15,642 bases of DNA from W1P20-047 sp051878795 (GCA_051878795.1 JBJEKU010000046.1:1-15642); one strand, 5' to 3'. Counted from the stretch's first letter, positions 4,786 through 13,616 are shown. Notes: generated by a model not told the origin, from the sequence alone. Made by a program: numbers and translations.

Positions 4786-6063
4786 CTACAGATCCCTGTG
4801 CGTGAAATGGCGCTTGCCGGATGCATAGTCGCCCACGATATGGCCCTGACCCACCAGCTTGTACTTGTAGGTGACCAGGCCTTCCAATCCAACCGGGCCA
4901 CGTGCATGGATCTTGCCAGTGGAGATACCCACCTCCGCGCCGAAACCATAGCGGAAACCATCGGCAAAACGGGTGGAGCAGTTGCGGTACACCCCAGCGG
5001 AATCCACCATCTGCACGAAACGGTCGGCCGCCGCATCGTCTTCGGTCATGATGGCGTCGGTATGGTGCGATCCGTAACGGTTGATATGGTCGATCGCCTC
5101 ATCCAAGCTGTCTACCAGACGCACCGATGCATCCAAAGACAGGTATTCGTGCGCGAAGCCATCTTCGCCCAAGGGCTCGCAGCCGATCATTTGGCGCACC
5201 TCGTCTTCGGCGTGCAGGGTCACACCTGCGTCCGCCATTGCGCGCGCCAGCTTGGGCAGGAATTCTTCGGCGATTGCACGGTTCACCAAGATGGTCTCCA
5301 CCGCATTGCATGCCGCCGTGTACTGGGTCTTGGAATCTACCAGAACCGGCAGACAGGCGTCCTGGTCGGCCGCTGCATCCACATAGATGTGGCAGATGCC
5401 ATCTGCATGGCCCATGACCGGGATCTTGGTGTTGTTCATGATGTAGCTGACGAAGGCATTGCTGCCGCGCGGGATGAGCAGGTCCACGCTCTCGTGGCAA
5501 CCCAGCAACTCGTCGATCTCGCTGTGCGCTTCGGCCTGCAGCAGGCATTCGGCGGGCAGGCCCGCCTCCACGGCAGCACCCTTGATGATGCCGAAGAGTG
5601 CTCGGTTGGTCGCCGCGGTTTCCCTGCCGCCCTTCAGAATGGCGCAGTTGCCGCTTTTCAGGCACAGGGTGGAAATTTGCACCAGGGCATCGGGGCGCGC
5701 TTCGAAGATCACACCGATCACGCCGATAGGGCAGCTGAAACGACGCAACTCCAAGCCCTCATCCAACTCGCGAGCCAACTGCTGCACGCCCAGGGGGTCG
5801 GGAAGGGAAATGAGCTGCTCGATGCCGGCGATAACATCTGCCAGCTTAGCCTCGTCGAACTTCAGGCGCTTCATCACAGGGGCAGCAACGCCCGCTTCCT
5901 GGGCCGCGGCCATATCCTGCGCATTCGCAGCAAATACGGCATCGGCACCCTCGCGCAGCCGACGGGCCACCAGCTCGAGCGCGGCATTGCGCTGCTCGAT
6001 CGGGCTTGCAGCCAGAACCGGCGAGGCCAGCTTCATATTGCGAGCGTCTTCCTTGATTCCCAT
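4786..6063 (-). CDS. proA: Glutamate-5-semialdehyde dehydrogenase (gamma-glutamyl phosphate reductase)
   Basis: ProA reduces gamma-glutamyl phosphate to glutamate-5-semialdehyde with NADPH, the second step of proline synthesis in the cytoplasm. The 425-residue length is normal. Visible family marks are PIGVIGVIFEARPD (112-125), LKSGNCAILKGG (135-146), LIPRGSN (196-202), the catalytic cysteine region TQYTAACNAVET with Cys252 aligning to the nucleophile, and FGAEVGISTGKIHARGPVGL (374-393). The usual NASTRF is NCSTRF here (361-366). The ATG is preceded by AGGAGG. The proB kinase gene, often adjacent, is not in the window. A strong terminator follows. The 200-base gap to the upstream HAD gene holds only a weak GCGCC/GGCGC hairpin (6151-6163) and no clear promoter, so the gene may have its own or be read from upstream. 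Confidence 0.97.
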   Translation of the reverse strand: MGIKEDARNMKLASPVLAASPIEQRNAALELVARRLREGADAVFAANAQDMAAAQEAGVAAPVMKRLKFDEAKLADVIAGIEQLISLPDPLGVQQLARELDEGLELRRFSCPIGVIGVIFEARPDALVQISTLCLKSGNCAILKGGRETAATNRALFGIIKGAAVEAGLPAECLLQAEAHSEIDELLGCHESVDLLIPRGSNAFVSYIMNNTKIPVMGHADGICHIYVDAAADQDACLPVLVDSKTQYTAACNAVETILVNRAIAEEFLPKLARAMADAGVTLHAEDEVRQMIGCEPLGEDGFAHEYLSLDASVRLVDSLDEAIDHINRYGSHHTDAIMTEDDAAADRFVQMVDSAGVYRNCSTRFADGFRYGFGAEVGISTGKIHARGPVGLEGLVTYKYKLVGQGHIVGDYASGKRHFTHRDL

Positions 6064-6263
6064 AGGGCCTCCTGTTCACCACCCCGCAACGCGGGCGTTT
6101 CGTCACTGCCCTTCATTCTACTTTACCGAAAGGAAGACAGCTGAAACCCGGCGCCAACGGCGCGATGGCTCTTCCCTTCGCCATCTTACGGACGCCTCAT
6201 TTGAAGAAACGCCTATGCCTCAAAAAGTTCTTCGGAATACCCTGACCGCCTGCAGGCACCCGC

Positions 6264-6920
6264 CTACCCGATAAGCCGCTTCACCGCAGCGGGGATTTCA
6301 CGCGGGCTTTCCACTGCCACGGTAGCTTGATCCAATTCGCCCGGTCGAGCGCATCCGTATCCGCAGCCGATGGAAGGCACGCCTGCCCGGACCGCGGCGT
6401 CGATGTCGTGGAACCTGTCCCCCACCACCACGTAGGGCCCTTCGAAACCGGGCAACGCCTTCTGGAAGTACTCCCACTTCTCCATACCCGGATAGTCGCC
6501 TGCGATAACGTAATCGTCGAACCAGCGGTCCAGGCCGAACACCTCGCGATGCCTATTGCAGTACGCATGCTGGGAATTGGAAAGCAGCACCAACCCGTAC
6601 CCTTCGGCCTTCAACCGGTCCAAGGCATCCTCCACGCCATCGTAGAAACCGGCATGGCCCTCGTCGATCAGACGGAACATCTCCTTGCCGATCAAACGGG
6701 AGATGGGGCGCCACTGCTCTTCGGTAAGCTCCGGCATGAAAGCGTGCCACATATCGGCCACGGTCCAACCCAGCCAGCCGGCAATCCATTCGTCGGTGAA
6801 CTCCCGCGGCTCGGCCAGCCCCTGGCTCACCAGCTGCGCATATCCCGTACGGAAGGCAGGCGCGTACACGCGGATGGTGTCGTGCAGGGTTCCGTCGTAA
6901 TCGAAGAAGACAGTGGGCAT
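6264..6920 (-). CDS. HAD family hydrolase (phosphoglycolate-phosphatase-like)
   Basis: The 218-residue protein has all haloacid dehalogenase motifs. Motif I is DYDGT with nucleophile Asp7 and acid/base Asp9; motif II is LLSNSQ (Ser114); motif III has Lys148 or Lys154 in MEKWEYFQK; motif IV is VVGDRFHDIDAA (Asp168, Asp172). The helical cap between residues 15 and 90 places it in the Gph/beta-phosphoglucomutase-like subfamily of small-molecule phosphatases. A GGAAGG ribosome site precedes the ATG. It lies 189 bases downstream of ribH on the same strand with no convincing terminator between, so it could belong to the riboflavin transcript. HAD phosphatases dephosphorylate the pyrimidine intermediate of riboflavin synthesis in several organisms, but the substrate here is not determined. 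Confidence 0.85.
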   Translation of the reverse strand: MPTVFFDYDGTLHDTIRVYAPAFRTGYAQLVSQGLAEPREFTDEWIAGWLGWTVADMWHAFMPELTEEQWRPISRLIGKEMFRLIDEGHAGFYDGVEDALDRLKAEGYGLVLLSNSQHAYCNRHREVFGLDRWFDDYVIAGDYPGMEKWEYFQKALPGFEGPYVVVGDRFHDIDAAVRAGVPSIGCGYGCARPGELDQATVAVESPREIPAAVKRLIG

Positions 6921-7109
6921 ATTCGCCTTCCTTTCATGTGTTCATGGTCGAATGAGAGCCGAGGAAGAAAAACACGCAAGCGCATCCGGGGCACATGGCT
7001 TTCCCGCAGACATTCGGACGCACACGCGAAACCGCCAAGCACCCCGCGCATAAGCGGAGCCCAGGACGTACCCAGGCTCCGGAAATGTTGCCAGAAACGC
7101 CGGCAAAGC

Positions 7110-7577
<468 letters not shown>

Positions 7578-7593
7578 GTCCTATCCTTTCCTG

Positions 7594-7644
7594 AAGGGCC
7601 CGAAAGCCCTTGCCTCCATTGATATCCCAACGCCGTAAACGGCG
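7594..7644 (-). repeat. Two intercistronic hairpins between ribBA and ribH
   Basis: AAGGGC/GCCCTT (7594-7599 and 7606-7611) and CGCCG/CGGCG around TAAA (7631-7644) form adjacent small hairpins in the 132-base gap. Neither is followed by a T-run. They may tune mRNA stability or translation of ribH. Confidence 0.4.
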
Positions 7645-7709
7645 GATAAAGCACTCGTTAATCTTGCCTTCCCCCTTGCGCATGCGAGAAAGGGAGGGCC
7701 CGCAAACCC

Positions 7710-8951
7710 CTACAGCACCGAATCCAGCTTGTGCCCCATACGGTCGCGCTTGGTTTCCAGATACTTGCGGTCGTATTCCTGGGGTGCGATCTCGATGGGC
7801 ACACGCTCGACGATCTTCAGGTTGAAGCCGTTCAAGCCGTACACCTTCTGGGGGTTGTTGGTAAGCAGGCGGATGCTGCGGCAGCCCAGGTTACGCAGAA
7901 TCTGCGCGCCGCTCCAGTACTCGCGCATGTCTGCATCGAAGCCCAGGGCAAGGTTGGCATCCACGGTATCCAGGCCCTGCTCCTGCAAGGCGTAGGCCTT
8001 CAGCTTGTTCATCAGCCCTATGCCGCGTCCTTCCTGGCGCATGTACAGCAGCACGCCGCGGCCTTCCGCCTCGATCTGCTGCATCGCACGGTGCAACTGG
8101 TCGCCGCAATCGCAGCGGCAGCTGCCGAACACATCGCCGGTCAGGCATTCGCTGTGCACGCGCACCAGCACGTTCTCGCCGTCGCCGATTTCGCCCTTCA
8201 CCAAGGCAACATGCTCTTCGCCGGTGATGTCGTTCACGAAGCCATGGATCTGGAACTCGCCGTAGGCGGTGGGCAGCTTGGCAGTCGCCACTTCTTCCAT
8301 GTGGTTGTCGTGCTCGCGGCAATAATCCTGCAGCTGTCGGATTGAAATCATGGTCATGCCCCATTCGGCAGCCTTTTCCAACAGCTCGGTCGTGCGCATC
8401 ATGGTGCCGTCCTCGCGCATGATCTCGCAGCACAGGCCGCAGGGCTTCAGACCCGCATGGCGCATCAAATCCACGGTCGCCTCGGTGTGGCCGTTGCGCT
8501 CCAGCACGCCGCCCGGCTTCGCGACCAGGGGGAACATATGCCCAGGGCGACGGAAATCCTCAGGGCGGGTACCCTCTTCCACGCACTTCATCGCGGTCAC
8601 CGAACGCTCGTAAGCGGAAATGCCCGTGGTGGTATCCATATGGTCCACCGATACGGTGAATGCGGTTTCGTGATTATCGGTGTTTTCGGAAACCATCTGC
8701 TGGAAATTCAGCTTGGTTGCCAGCTCCTTGCTCATGGGCATGCAGATGAGGCCCTTCGCATGACACGCCATGAAATTGACGTTTTCCTGGGTGGCGAATT
8801 CCGCCGCGCAGATCAGGTCGCCTTCGTTCTCGCGGTCGGGATCATCCACGACCAGCACCAGCCGCCCCGCGCGCAGCTCGTCGATTGCGTCCTGCACAGA
8901 CCCCATCTTCTGCATGTTCTCGGACAGCTCTTCGTTCAGATCGATATCCAT
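7710..8951 (-). CDS. ribBA: Bifunctional DHBP synthase / GTP cyclohydrolase II
   Basis: The 413-residue fusion supplies both entry branches of riboflavin synthesis. Residues about 15-212 are 3,4-dihydroxy-2-butanone-4-phosphate synthase, with DDPDRENEGDL (36-46), the acidic metal and substrate loop, and the ERNGHTEATVDL stretch (151-162) with His154. Residues about 213-413 are GTP cyclohydrolase II, with HSECLTGDVFGSCRCDCGDQ (266-285), whose Cys269, Cys280 and Cys282 match the zinc ligands, and the MRQEGRGIGL loop (304-313). The reactions convert ribulose-5-phosphate to DHBP and GTP to the diaminopyrimidine, releasing formate. An AAGGA ribosome site precedes the ATG; ribE ends 36 bases upstream. 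Both active sites look complete. Confidence 0.97.
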   Translation of the reverse strand: MDIDLNEELSENMQKMGSVQDAIDELRAGRLVLVVDDPDRENEGDLICAAEFATQENVNFMACHAKGLICMPMSKELATKLNFQQMVSENTDNHETAFTVSVDHMDTTTGISAYERSVTAMKCVEEGTRPEDFRRPGHMFPLVAKPGGVLERNGHTEATVDLMRHAGLKPCGLCCEIMREDGTMMRTTELLEKAAEWGMTMISIRQLQDYCREHDNHMEEVATAKLPTAYGEFQIHGFVNDITGEEHVALVKGEIGDGENVLVRVHSECLTGDVFGSCRCDCGDQLHRAMQQIEAEGRGVLLYMRQEGRGIGLMNKLKAYALQEQGLDTVDANLALGFDADMREYWSGAQILRNLGCRSIRLLTNNPQKVYGLNGFNLKIVERVPIEIAPQEYDRKYLETKRDRMGHKLDSVL

Positions 8952-8987
8952 TGCACGTCCTTTCCTTCGACACGGTTCATCCGGTCG

Positions 8988-9650
8988 CTAGAAGCCGTTG
9001 GCTTCCAGAAATTCCATGGTCAGACGCGATTGCGGCTCGGGCGCCTGCTGCGCCTGCCCCATCGCATTGCCCAGTAGCTTTTGCACGTATTTGCCTACGA
9101 TGTCGTTTTCCAAGTTGACGGCGTCACCGGGCTTCTTTCCCAGAAGGATGGTCTCCTGCCCGGTATGCGGAATCACCGAAACCTGGAAATCGGTCGCGCT
9201 CACGCCCGCCACCGTCAGACTGATGCCATCGATGGCGATGGAACCCTTTTCCACCACCAGCGCAAGGATCTGCGGGCTTGCCGCGATGCGCACCCACACG
9301 GCATTCTGCTCGGGTCGCATTTCCACAATGGTGCCTACCCCATCGATATGACCGGATACGATATGCCCGCCGAAGCGCCCGTTCGCGGCCATGGCACGTT
9401 CCAGGTCCACAGGGGACCCCGGCTTCAAGGCACCCAGGCCGGTTTTTGCAAGGGTTTCCGGCATCACGTCGGCGGTAAAGCAATCATCGGCCAGCTGCAC
9501 CACGGTCAGGCACACGCCGTTGACCGCGATGCTGTCGCCCACCTGGGTGCCTTCCAGCACCTTACGGGCCGCGATGCGGATCTTGCCCGCACACGCACCG
9601 GGGAGCACGGTCCTGACCGAGCCCACCTCTTCCACTATACCCGTGAACAT
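8988..9650 (-). CDS. ribE: Riboflavin synthase alpha subunit
   Basis: Riboflavin synthase dismutates two molecules of dimethyl-ribityllumazine to riboflavin and the pyrimidine precursor. The 220-residue protein has the hallmark MFTGIVEEVG start and two tandem lumazine-binding barrels: the first with SIAVNGVCLTV (40-50) and the second with SIAIDGISLTV (137-147). GGHIVSGHIDGVG (94-106) sits at the domain boundary and PHTGQETIL in the second barrel. The ATG lies inside the end of ribD (16-base overlap, 9635-9650), showing translational coupling. A GGAGG ribosome site precedes it within ribD. The C-terminal helix used for trimer formation is present. In Bacillus-style naming this is ribE; in E. 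coli-style it is ribC. Confidence 0.97.
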   Translation of the reverse strand: MFTGIVEEVGSVRTVLPGACAGKIRIAARKVLEGTQVGDSIAVNGVCLTVVQLADDCFTADVMPETLAKTGLGALKPGSPVDLERAMAANGRFGGHIVSGHIDGVGTIVEMRPEQNAVWVRIAASPQILALVVEKGSIAIDGISLTVAGVSATDFQVSVIPHTGQETILLGKKPGDAVNLENDIVGKYVQKLLGNAMGQAQQAPEPQSRLTMEFLEANGF

Positions 9651-10795
9651 GACGCGCCTCCGTCCATCTTGTAGGTGATCTTCACGTCATCCCCCACCAG
9701 CTCGACCGCAGGGCTTCCCAAGACCGCAGCCTGCGACATCAGGTCGAATCCCGCACCGCCGACCGGCGCCGGGGATGAGGATCCGCCCACGACCTTCGGC
9801 GCCAGATACACCACCGCCTCGGAAACGAGCCCTTGGGAAAACGCCGCCCAGTTCAGCGTGGAGCCGCCTTCCAGCAGCACGGAATCGATCTTGCGTGCAC
9901 CCAATTCCCTCATGAGCGCCGGCAGATCCACCCGGCCCTTACCATCGGGCAGGCTGACCACTTCCGCACCCGCTTCGAAAAGGGCTTCCACCTTCGAAGC
10001 AGCTTCGCCTTCCAGATCGGCCGCAGTCGCCACCAGCAAGCCACATTCAGCTGCGCTTTGCACAAGTTGGGAATGAAGGGGGATGCTCAGCATCGAATCG
10101 CATACCACGCGCAGGGGCTGGCGGCTCGGTTCGTCGCGGCGTGCGGTGAGCAGGGGGTCATCTGCCAGCACGGTACCGATCCCCACCATAATGGCCATGC
10201 AATCGTGGCGCATTTCGTGGACCTGCGTCCGCGACAGCTCGTTGGAAACCCAGCGGGAATCGCCCGTATGTGCGGCGATGCGCCCGTCGGCCGTCATCGC
10301 CCATTTGGCGATCACATAAGGGGTGTTCGTGGTGATGAAATGGAAGAAGACCGCGTTCAGCCGGTCGCATTCATCACGCAGGAAATCCTCGATCACCTCG
10401 ATGCCCGCTTCACGCAGACGCGCATTTCCCTTGCCGGACACCAGCGGGTTGGGGTCGCGCGAACCCACCACCACGCGCGCGATGCCCGCCTCGATGAGCG
10501 CATCCGCGCAAGGGGGCTGGCTGCCGAAATGGCTGCACGGCTCCAAGGTAACGAAGATGGTCGCGCCTTCGGGCGACTCGCTGCAAGCAGCAAGCGCATT
10601 ACGCTCGGCATGCAGGTCGCCATAGCGTTCGTGGCAACCCTCGCCGATCACACAGCCGTCCTTCACCACAACCGCACCCACCATGGGGTTGGGGTTCACC
10701 CACCCATGTGCCGTGCGCGCAAGCTCGATTGCGCGGCGCATATACACCTGACCTGCGATTATGTCGAAGTCATCAGTCGTTGCCGCCACTCGCAT
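9635..10795 (-). CDS. ribD: Bifunctional pyrimidine deaminase / reductase
   Basis: RibD deaminates the diaminopyrimidine phosphate and reduces its ribosyl side chain, steps two and three of the pathway. The N-terminal deaminase has HAERNA with zinc ligand His62 and proton shuttle Glu64, and EPCSHFGSQPPCADAL, where Cys87 and Cys96 are the remaining ligands. NPNPMVGAVVV (34-44) is also typical. The C-terminal reductase (about 155-386) shows AKWAMTADGRIA, SNELSRTQVHEMRH and the LLEGGSTLN loop. The start at 10795 gives 386 residues, close to the family norm, and has GAAGGGAAG upstream. A longer open frame extending to 11113 would run through the terminator and aptamer and is not credible. It is the first gene after the riboswitch and overlaps ribE by 16 bases. 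Confidence 0.96.
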   Translation of the reverse strand: MRVAATTDDFDIIAGQVYMRRAIELARTAHGWVNPNPMVGAVVVKDGCVIGEGCHERYGDLHAERNALAACSESPEGATIFVTLEPCSHFGSQPPCADALIEAGIARVVVGSRDPNPLVSGKGNARLREAGIEVIEDFLRDECDRLNAVFFHFITTNTPYVIAKWAMTADGRIAAHTGDSRWVSNELSRTQVHEMRHDCMAIMVGIGTVLADDPLLTARRDEPSRQPLRVVCDSMLSIPLHSQLVQSAAECGLLVATAADLEGEAASKVEALFEAGAEVVSLPDGKGRVDLPALMRELGARKIDSVLLEGGSTLNWAAFSQGLVSEAVVYLAPKVVGGSSSPAPVGGAGFDLMSQAAVLGSPAVELVGDDVKITYKMDGGASCSRV

Positions 10796-10841
10796 CACTT
10801 CCCTTCTGCGATTCGCACGATCCGCACACGCATGCCCAGGG

Positions 10842-10869
10842 AAAAAGAAAGCCCGCATGCAATGCGGGC
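10842..10869 (-). terminator. Riboswitch-controlled intrinsic terminator before ribD
   Basis: On the minus strand GCCCGCAT and ATGCGGGC form a perfect 8-bp stem (10851-10869) with a 3-base loop, followed by TTTCTTTTT (10842-10850). It lies about 50 bases after the FMN aptamer and 47 bases before the ribD ATG, so it is the likely off-switch of the leader. Confidence 0.88.
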
Positions 10870-10917
10870 GACAGGAACGCCGGCAACACGACGCACCCTG
10901 GCGCCGCTGCCGTACAA

Positions 10918-11036
10918 CTGTTCTTCCATCCGGACTGTACCGTTGGTTCCGGAATCTCACCGGATCGGCCCCGAAGGCTCGCGGACTAAGGACGTGCCCA
11001 TTACCGCCAGTGGGGAATCTCACCCCGCCCTGAACA
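10918..11036 (-). promoter_or_regulatory. FMN riboswitch (RFN element)
   Basis: Read on the minus strand, this leader contains the conserved RFN blocks in order: TCAGGGCGGGGTGAGATTCC at the start, CCACTGGCGGTAATGGG, AGTCCGCGAGCC, GATCCGGTGAGATTCCGGAA, CCAACGGTACAGTCCGGATG and GAAGA at the end. The 5' CAGGG and 3' ends close the six-stem junction that binds FMN. It sits in the leader of the riboflavin operon and is followed by an intrinsic terminator, so FMN binding should cause premature termination. Any anti-terminator pairing was not worked out in detail. Confidence 0.97.
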
Positions 11037-11048
11037 ATGACTGCGGTC

Positions 11049-11077
11049 AGTATAGTGCCGCAGCGCATTCCGAGCAA
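11049..11077 (-). promoter_or_regulatory. Promoter of the riboflavin operon
   Basis: On the minus strand TTGCTC (11072-11077) and TATACT (11049-11054) are separated by exactly 17 bases, a good sigma-70-type match. Transcription would start near 11042, a few bases before the FMN aptamer. Confidence 0.7.
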
Positions 11078-11129
11078 GAACGGAAGGCGCAAAACCCACG
11101 GCAAGCCCACCAAGCGTCCATACGACTAC

Positions 11130-11274
11130 GTGAACGGTAGGCAAGGGTCTTCCAATCGAAATAACCCGCATACTGCGCATCGGACGGCACGAAGGCGACC
11201 GTCACCACCGCGCAAACGAAGGACACGGCAAGCACGGCATTGCCGCGGATGAAGCGGGAGAGCGTTCCCAGCAT
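11130..11274 (-). pseudogene. Possible N-terminal relic of an SLC13-type membrane transporter
   Basis: A minus-strand frame begins MLGTLSRFIRGNAVLAVSFV and continues CAVVTVAFVPSDAQYAGYFD and WKTLA, then loses hydrophobic character. A start of this form, one membrane helix followed by 'D..y.gyfDwkTL', resembles SLC13/ArsB-type anion permeases. The next expected helix is absent; the frame turns Arg- and Trp-rich and ends in the rib promoter region. No ribosome site precedes the Met, which lies 12 bases past the LtaS-like stop. It is best seen as a truncated gene, with the missing body replaced by the riboflavin promoter. The family call is tentative. Confidence 0.35.
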
Positions 11275-11286
11275 CAGGATACAGGC

Positions 11287-13503
11287 CTATTCGCCCTTGT
11301 CGATGAATCGCTCGTACTGGGCACGCTGCAGAACATCAAGGGACTCCGCAAGCTCTTCCGGCACCTCCCCGGACTCGGTGTCATACCAAACCCCATCCGC
11401 ATCGCAAACGCCGAAGGCGTTATAGGCAGGGGTAACATTGCTTTCCTGCAGCACGGTTTCCTGATAATCGCTCAAAGGCACGCCCGCCACTTCCACGGCA
11501 AGCGCAGAAAGGTTTCTGGTGGTGACCATCTTCATGTCCTTGAAGCGATCAGACCCCGCCACATCATAGTTCGCCCAGATGAAAAAGGAGGTGTGGTAGA
11601 TGCGTTGCTGGTGCTCGGCGTTGTCCTCGTCAGGGTAGAACAGATCGTTGATATCCCTGCTGAAGCCAGGCTGATGATCGCCGAAGAACACTACCAGAAC
11701 GGGACGGTCCAATTCCTCCAGATCGGAAATGAACTGCCTCAGGGCGTCGTCGGAAGCCTCGATGCAACCCAGGTACTCGTTGATCTGCTCGACCAAGCCG
11801 GCATCGTCCACCCCTTCCGGCGAATAGTCCACCTGATAGCGCTCGGGGATGCCTCCACGCGAATAGCCGCTGTGGTTCTGCATGGTGATGTTCATGATGA
11901 ACTGGGGAGACTCATCCGTTTCCAGCAGCTCGATCACCTTATCGTAGGTCGAGGCATCTGACACTTCGTTGTGCACCGTTTCGTCCTCGGTCGAGAAATC
12001 ATCCTTGGAAAGGAAGGTATCGAAGCCCATCTTCTCGTAGATGACATCGCGTTTCCAGTTAGTGGGGAAATTCGGATGGATGGCCGTCGTGGTGTATCCC
12101 AGCTCGTTGAACTGCTTCGCCAGGTTCTCAACCCCATCGAACTTGTATGCGGAATACGGATAGATGCCGTTTCCGAAGAAGGCCATGTTGTTACCCGTCA
12201 GGAATTCGAATTCGCTGTTACAGGTACCGCCTCCGAGAACGGAAACCGCGCACTCCCCGTTCACGATGGTGTCCTCCATCAAGCTGTTGTAGAACCGGGG
12301 ACCCTCGTATCCGCAGTGGAGGTTCTCGTACTGCGACAGGTCTGAGAAGGTCTCGTTCATCACGCACACGATTGCAGGCTGTTCTTCTTCGAACTGCGCC
12401 TGGGCATCCGCACGGTCACTCGTTGCGGCGGATTCCTTCTCGTACTGTGCCGCCGTTTCCTTGACGAGCTCGCGCGCATCCTCGGTGGTATAGCCCGCGG
12501 GCTTTTCCACCACCATGCCCTGGGCGACGGTGATGAAGGAATTCAGCCAACCGTACTTCTTATAGCAGTCGTAGGTGAACCAGCTGTCGATCTTGATATC
12601 GGCGTCTTCCTTGTAATCGGGAATGCAGACGAACCCGGCGAGCAAGCCCAATACGATTGCAGCGGAAATCAAGTTGAATGCATACCTGCGAACACGCTTA
12701 CCATCGCTCTTCCACGGCACCGCGAAAGCGAGCAGGCACAGTGCCGCCAGGGCAAAGCCGGCTCCCTGCAGAACGCCCCCGTTGATTACGTAGTCGTAGT
12801 TGCCGCTCACCGCAAGGGCCGTCCCCAGAACCATCATGTCCGAGGGAAGGATGGGAGCGAGCTTGAACAAGTACAGGAGGTACTGGCCCACACCGATAAG
12901 GTAGACAGAGACCACACCGATGGCAGCCCCCGCTCCACGTCGCCCGAAAAGCAGGTACAGGAATGAAACGAATCCCAGGATGATAGTAGTCTCCATCAGC
13001 TGGTAACGCGGCGCTATACCGAAGGCCCAGTCGCTGTATGCGCACTCCAGCGCCCACATGGACAGATACGAGACCACCAGGATAATCGCAAGCTCCGCAA
13101 AGGAATGCCTGAGCATCCGCTCGCTGCCGGCGCGGGCCTTCCTGACCATCAAGCAGGTGTCCCTATGGGCGACGATCGATGCCAGCACCACATCCACCAA
13201 GGTGAAGACGACGACCTTCCAAACGGCATCGCCATACAGGCCCATGCCGCAGAACGCAGCGACCGCAAGCAAGGCGATAGCGTATAGGGCAAGCCACACC
13301 AGGGTCCCCTTGGAACACGCCAGACGCCTGCCGGCCTTCTTGGAGGAAGGCTCCTTTTCACCGCCACCCTCTTCAGCAGCACATTTCACGCCGTGCCCCT
13401 TCGGTCCCTTGGCAAAAACATACGCAAGCGCAATGATTGCCAGCACACCCAGAAGGGGAATGATCGCGCACCACGCAGGTGCAAGCACCACCTGATCGGT
13501 CAT
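11287..13503 (-). CDS. LtaS-like membrane phosphoglycerol transferase / sulfatase-fold protein
   Basis: The 738-residue protein has an N-terminal membrane half: one helix at about 10-30, a charged linker (32-66), then helices to about 295. An extracellular sulfatase-fold half spans about 375-690. Alkaline-phosphatase-superfamily marks are VCVMNETFSDL (379-389; metal ligand Glu384), GGGTCNSEFEFLTG with Thr427 as the likely nucleophile, ITMQNHSGY (His544) and VVFFGDHQPG (metal ligands Asp609 and His610). LtaS-family enzymes move glycerol phosphate from phosphatidylglycerol onto lipoteichoic acid or other glycans outside the membrane. The exact acceptor is unknown, and the enzyme could instead decorate a surface glycan. 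The ribosome site is modest. It may be transcribed alone from the promoter at 13587-13616. Confidence 0.88.
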   Translation of the reverse strand: MTDQVVLAPAWCAIIPLLGVLAIIALAYVFAKGPKGHGVKCAAEEGGGEKEPSSKKAGRRLACSKGTLVWLALYAIALLAVAAFCGMGLYGDAVWKVVVFTLVDVVLASIVAHRDTCLMVRKARAGSERMLRHSFAELAIILVVSYLSMWALECAYSDWAFGIAPRYQLMETTIILGFVSFLYLLFGRRGAGAAIGVVSVYLIGVGQYLLYLFKLAPILPSDMMVLGTALAVSGNYDYVINGGVLQGAGFALAALCLLAFAVPWKSDGKRVRRYAFNLISAAIVLGLLAGFVCIPDYKEDADIKIDSWFTYDCYKKYGWLNSFITVAQGMVVEKPAGYTTEDARELVKETAAQYEKESAATSDRADAQAQFEEEQPAIVCVMNETFSDLSQYENLHCGYEGPRFYNSLMEDTIVNGECAVSVLGGGTCNSEFEFLTGNNMAFFGNGIYPYSAYKFDGVENLAKQFNELGYTTTAIHPNFPTNWKRDVIYEKMGFDTFLSKDDFSTEDETVHNEVSDASTYDKVIELLETDESPQFIMNITMQNHSGYSRGGIPERYQVDYSPEGVDDAGLVEQINEYLGCIEASDDALRQFISDLEELDRPVLVVFFGDHQPGFSRDINDLFYPDEDNAEHQQRIYHTSFFIWANYDVAGSDRFKDMKMVTTRNLSALAVEVAGVPLSDYQETVLQESNVTPAYNAFGVCDADGVWYDTESGEVPEELAESLDVLQRAQYERFIDKGE

Positions 13504-13540
13504 GGAATAGGTCCTCGTCTTCAGTCGATCAACTCAGTCG

Positions 13541-13566
13541 AAAAGAAACGGCGGATTGTTCCGCCG
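13541..13566 (-). terminator. Terminator-like hairpin between def and the LtaS-like gene
   Basis: CGGCGGA and TCCGCCG form a perfect 7-bp stem with a 4-base loop (13549-13566), followed on the minus strand by TTTCTTTT (13541-13548). It can end transcripts arriving from the deformylase gene. It also lies downstream of a candidate promoter (13587-13616) and only 38 bases before the LtaS-like ATG, so it may instead act as an attenuator. Confidence 0.75.
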
Positions 13567-13586
13567 AATTAAATTTGCATCAAGGT

Positions 13587-13616
13587 ATTGTAAGACCCTT
13601 GCTAACAAACCTGCAA
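13587..13616 (-). promoter_or_regulatory. Candidate promoter for the LtaS-like gene
   Basis: Minus-strand TTGCAG (13611-13616) and TACAAT (13587-13592) are 18 bases apart. Transcription would begin near 13580, just before the hairpin at 13541-13566. Elsewhere the 300-base gap at 13504-13803 shows nothing recognisable. Confidence 0.4.

Noticed and set aside
4741..6144. Long plus-strand open frame across proA
   Set aside because: It is the antisense of a certain proA gene; open antisense frames are common in GC-rich genes. It has no ribosome site and no family motifs.
6151..6163. Terminator between the HAD gene and proA
   Set aside because: The GCGCC/GGCGC stem is only five pairs with no proper T-run after it.
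7056..7080. Terminator between ribH and the HAD gene
   Set aside because: GGAGCC and GGCTCC can pair, but the inner bases do not and no T-run follows on either strand, so it is not a convincing terminator.
10796..11113. N-terminal extension of ribD to an upstream ATG
   Set aside because: The extension would translate the FMN aptamer and the intrinsic terminator; the Met at 10795 has a ribosome site and gives the normal family length.
9833..11140. Long plus-strand open frame across ribD and its leader
   Set aside because: It is antisense to ribD, the terminator and the FMN riboswitch; no recognisable domain.
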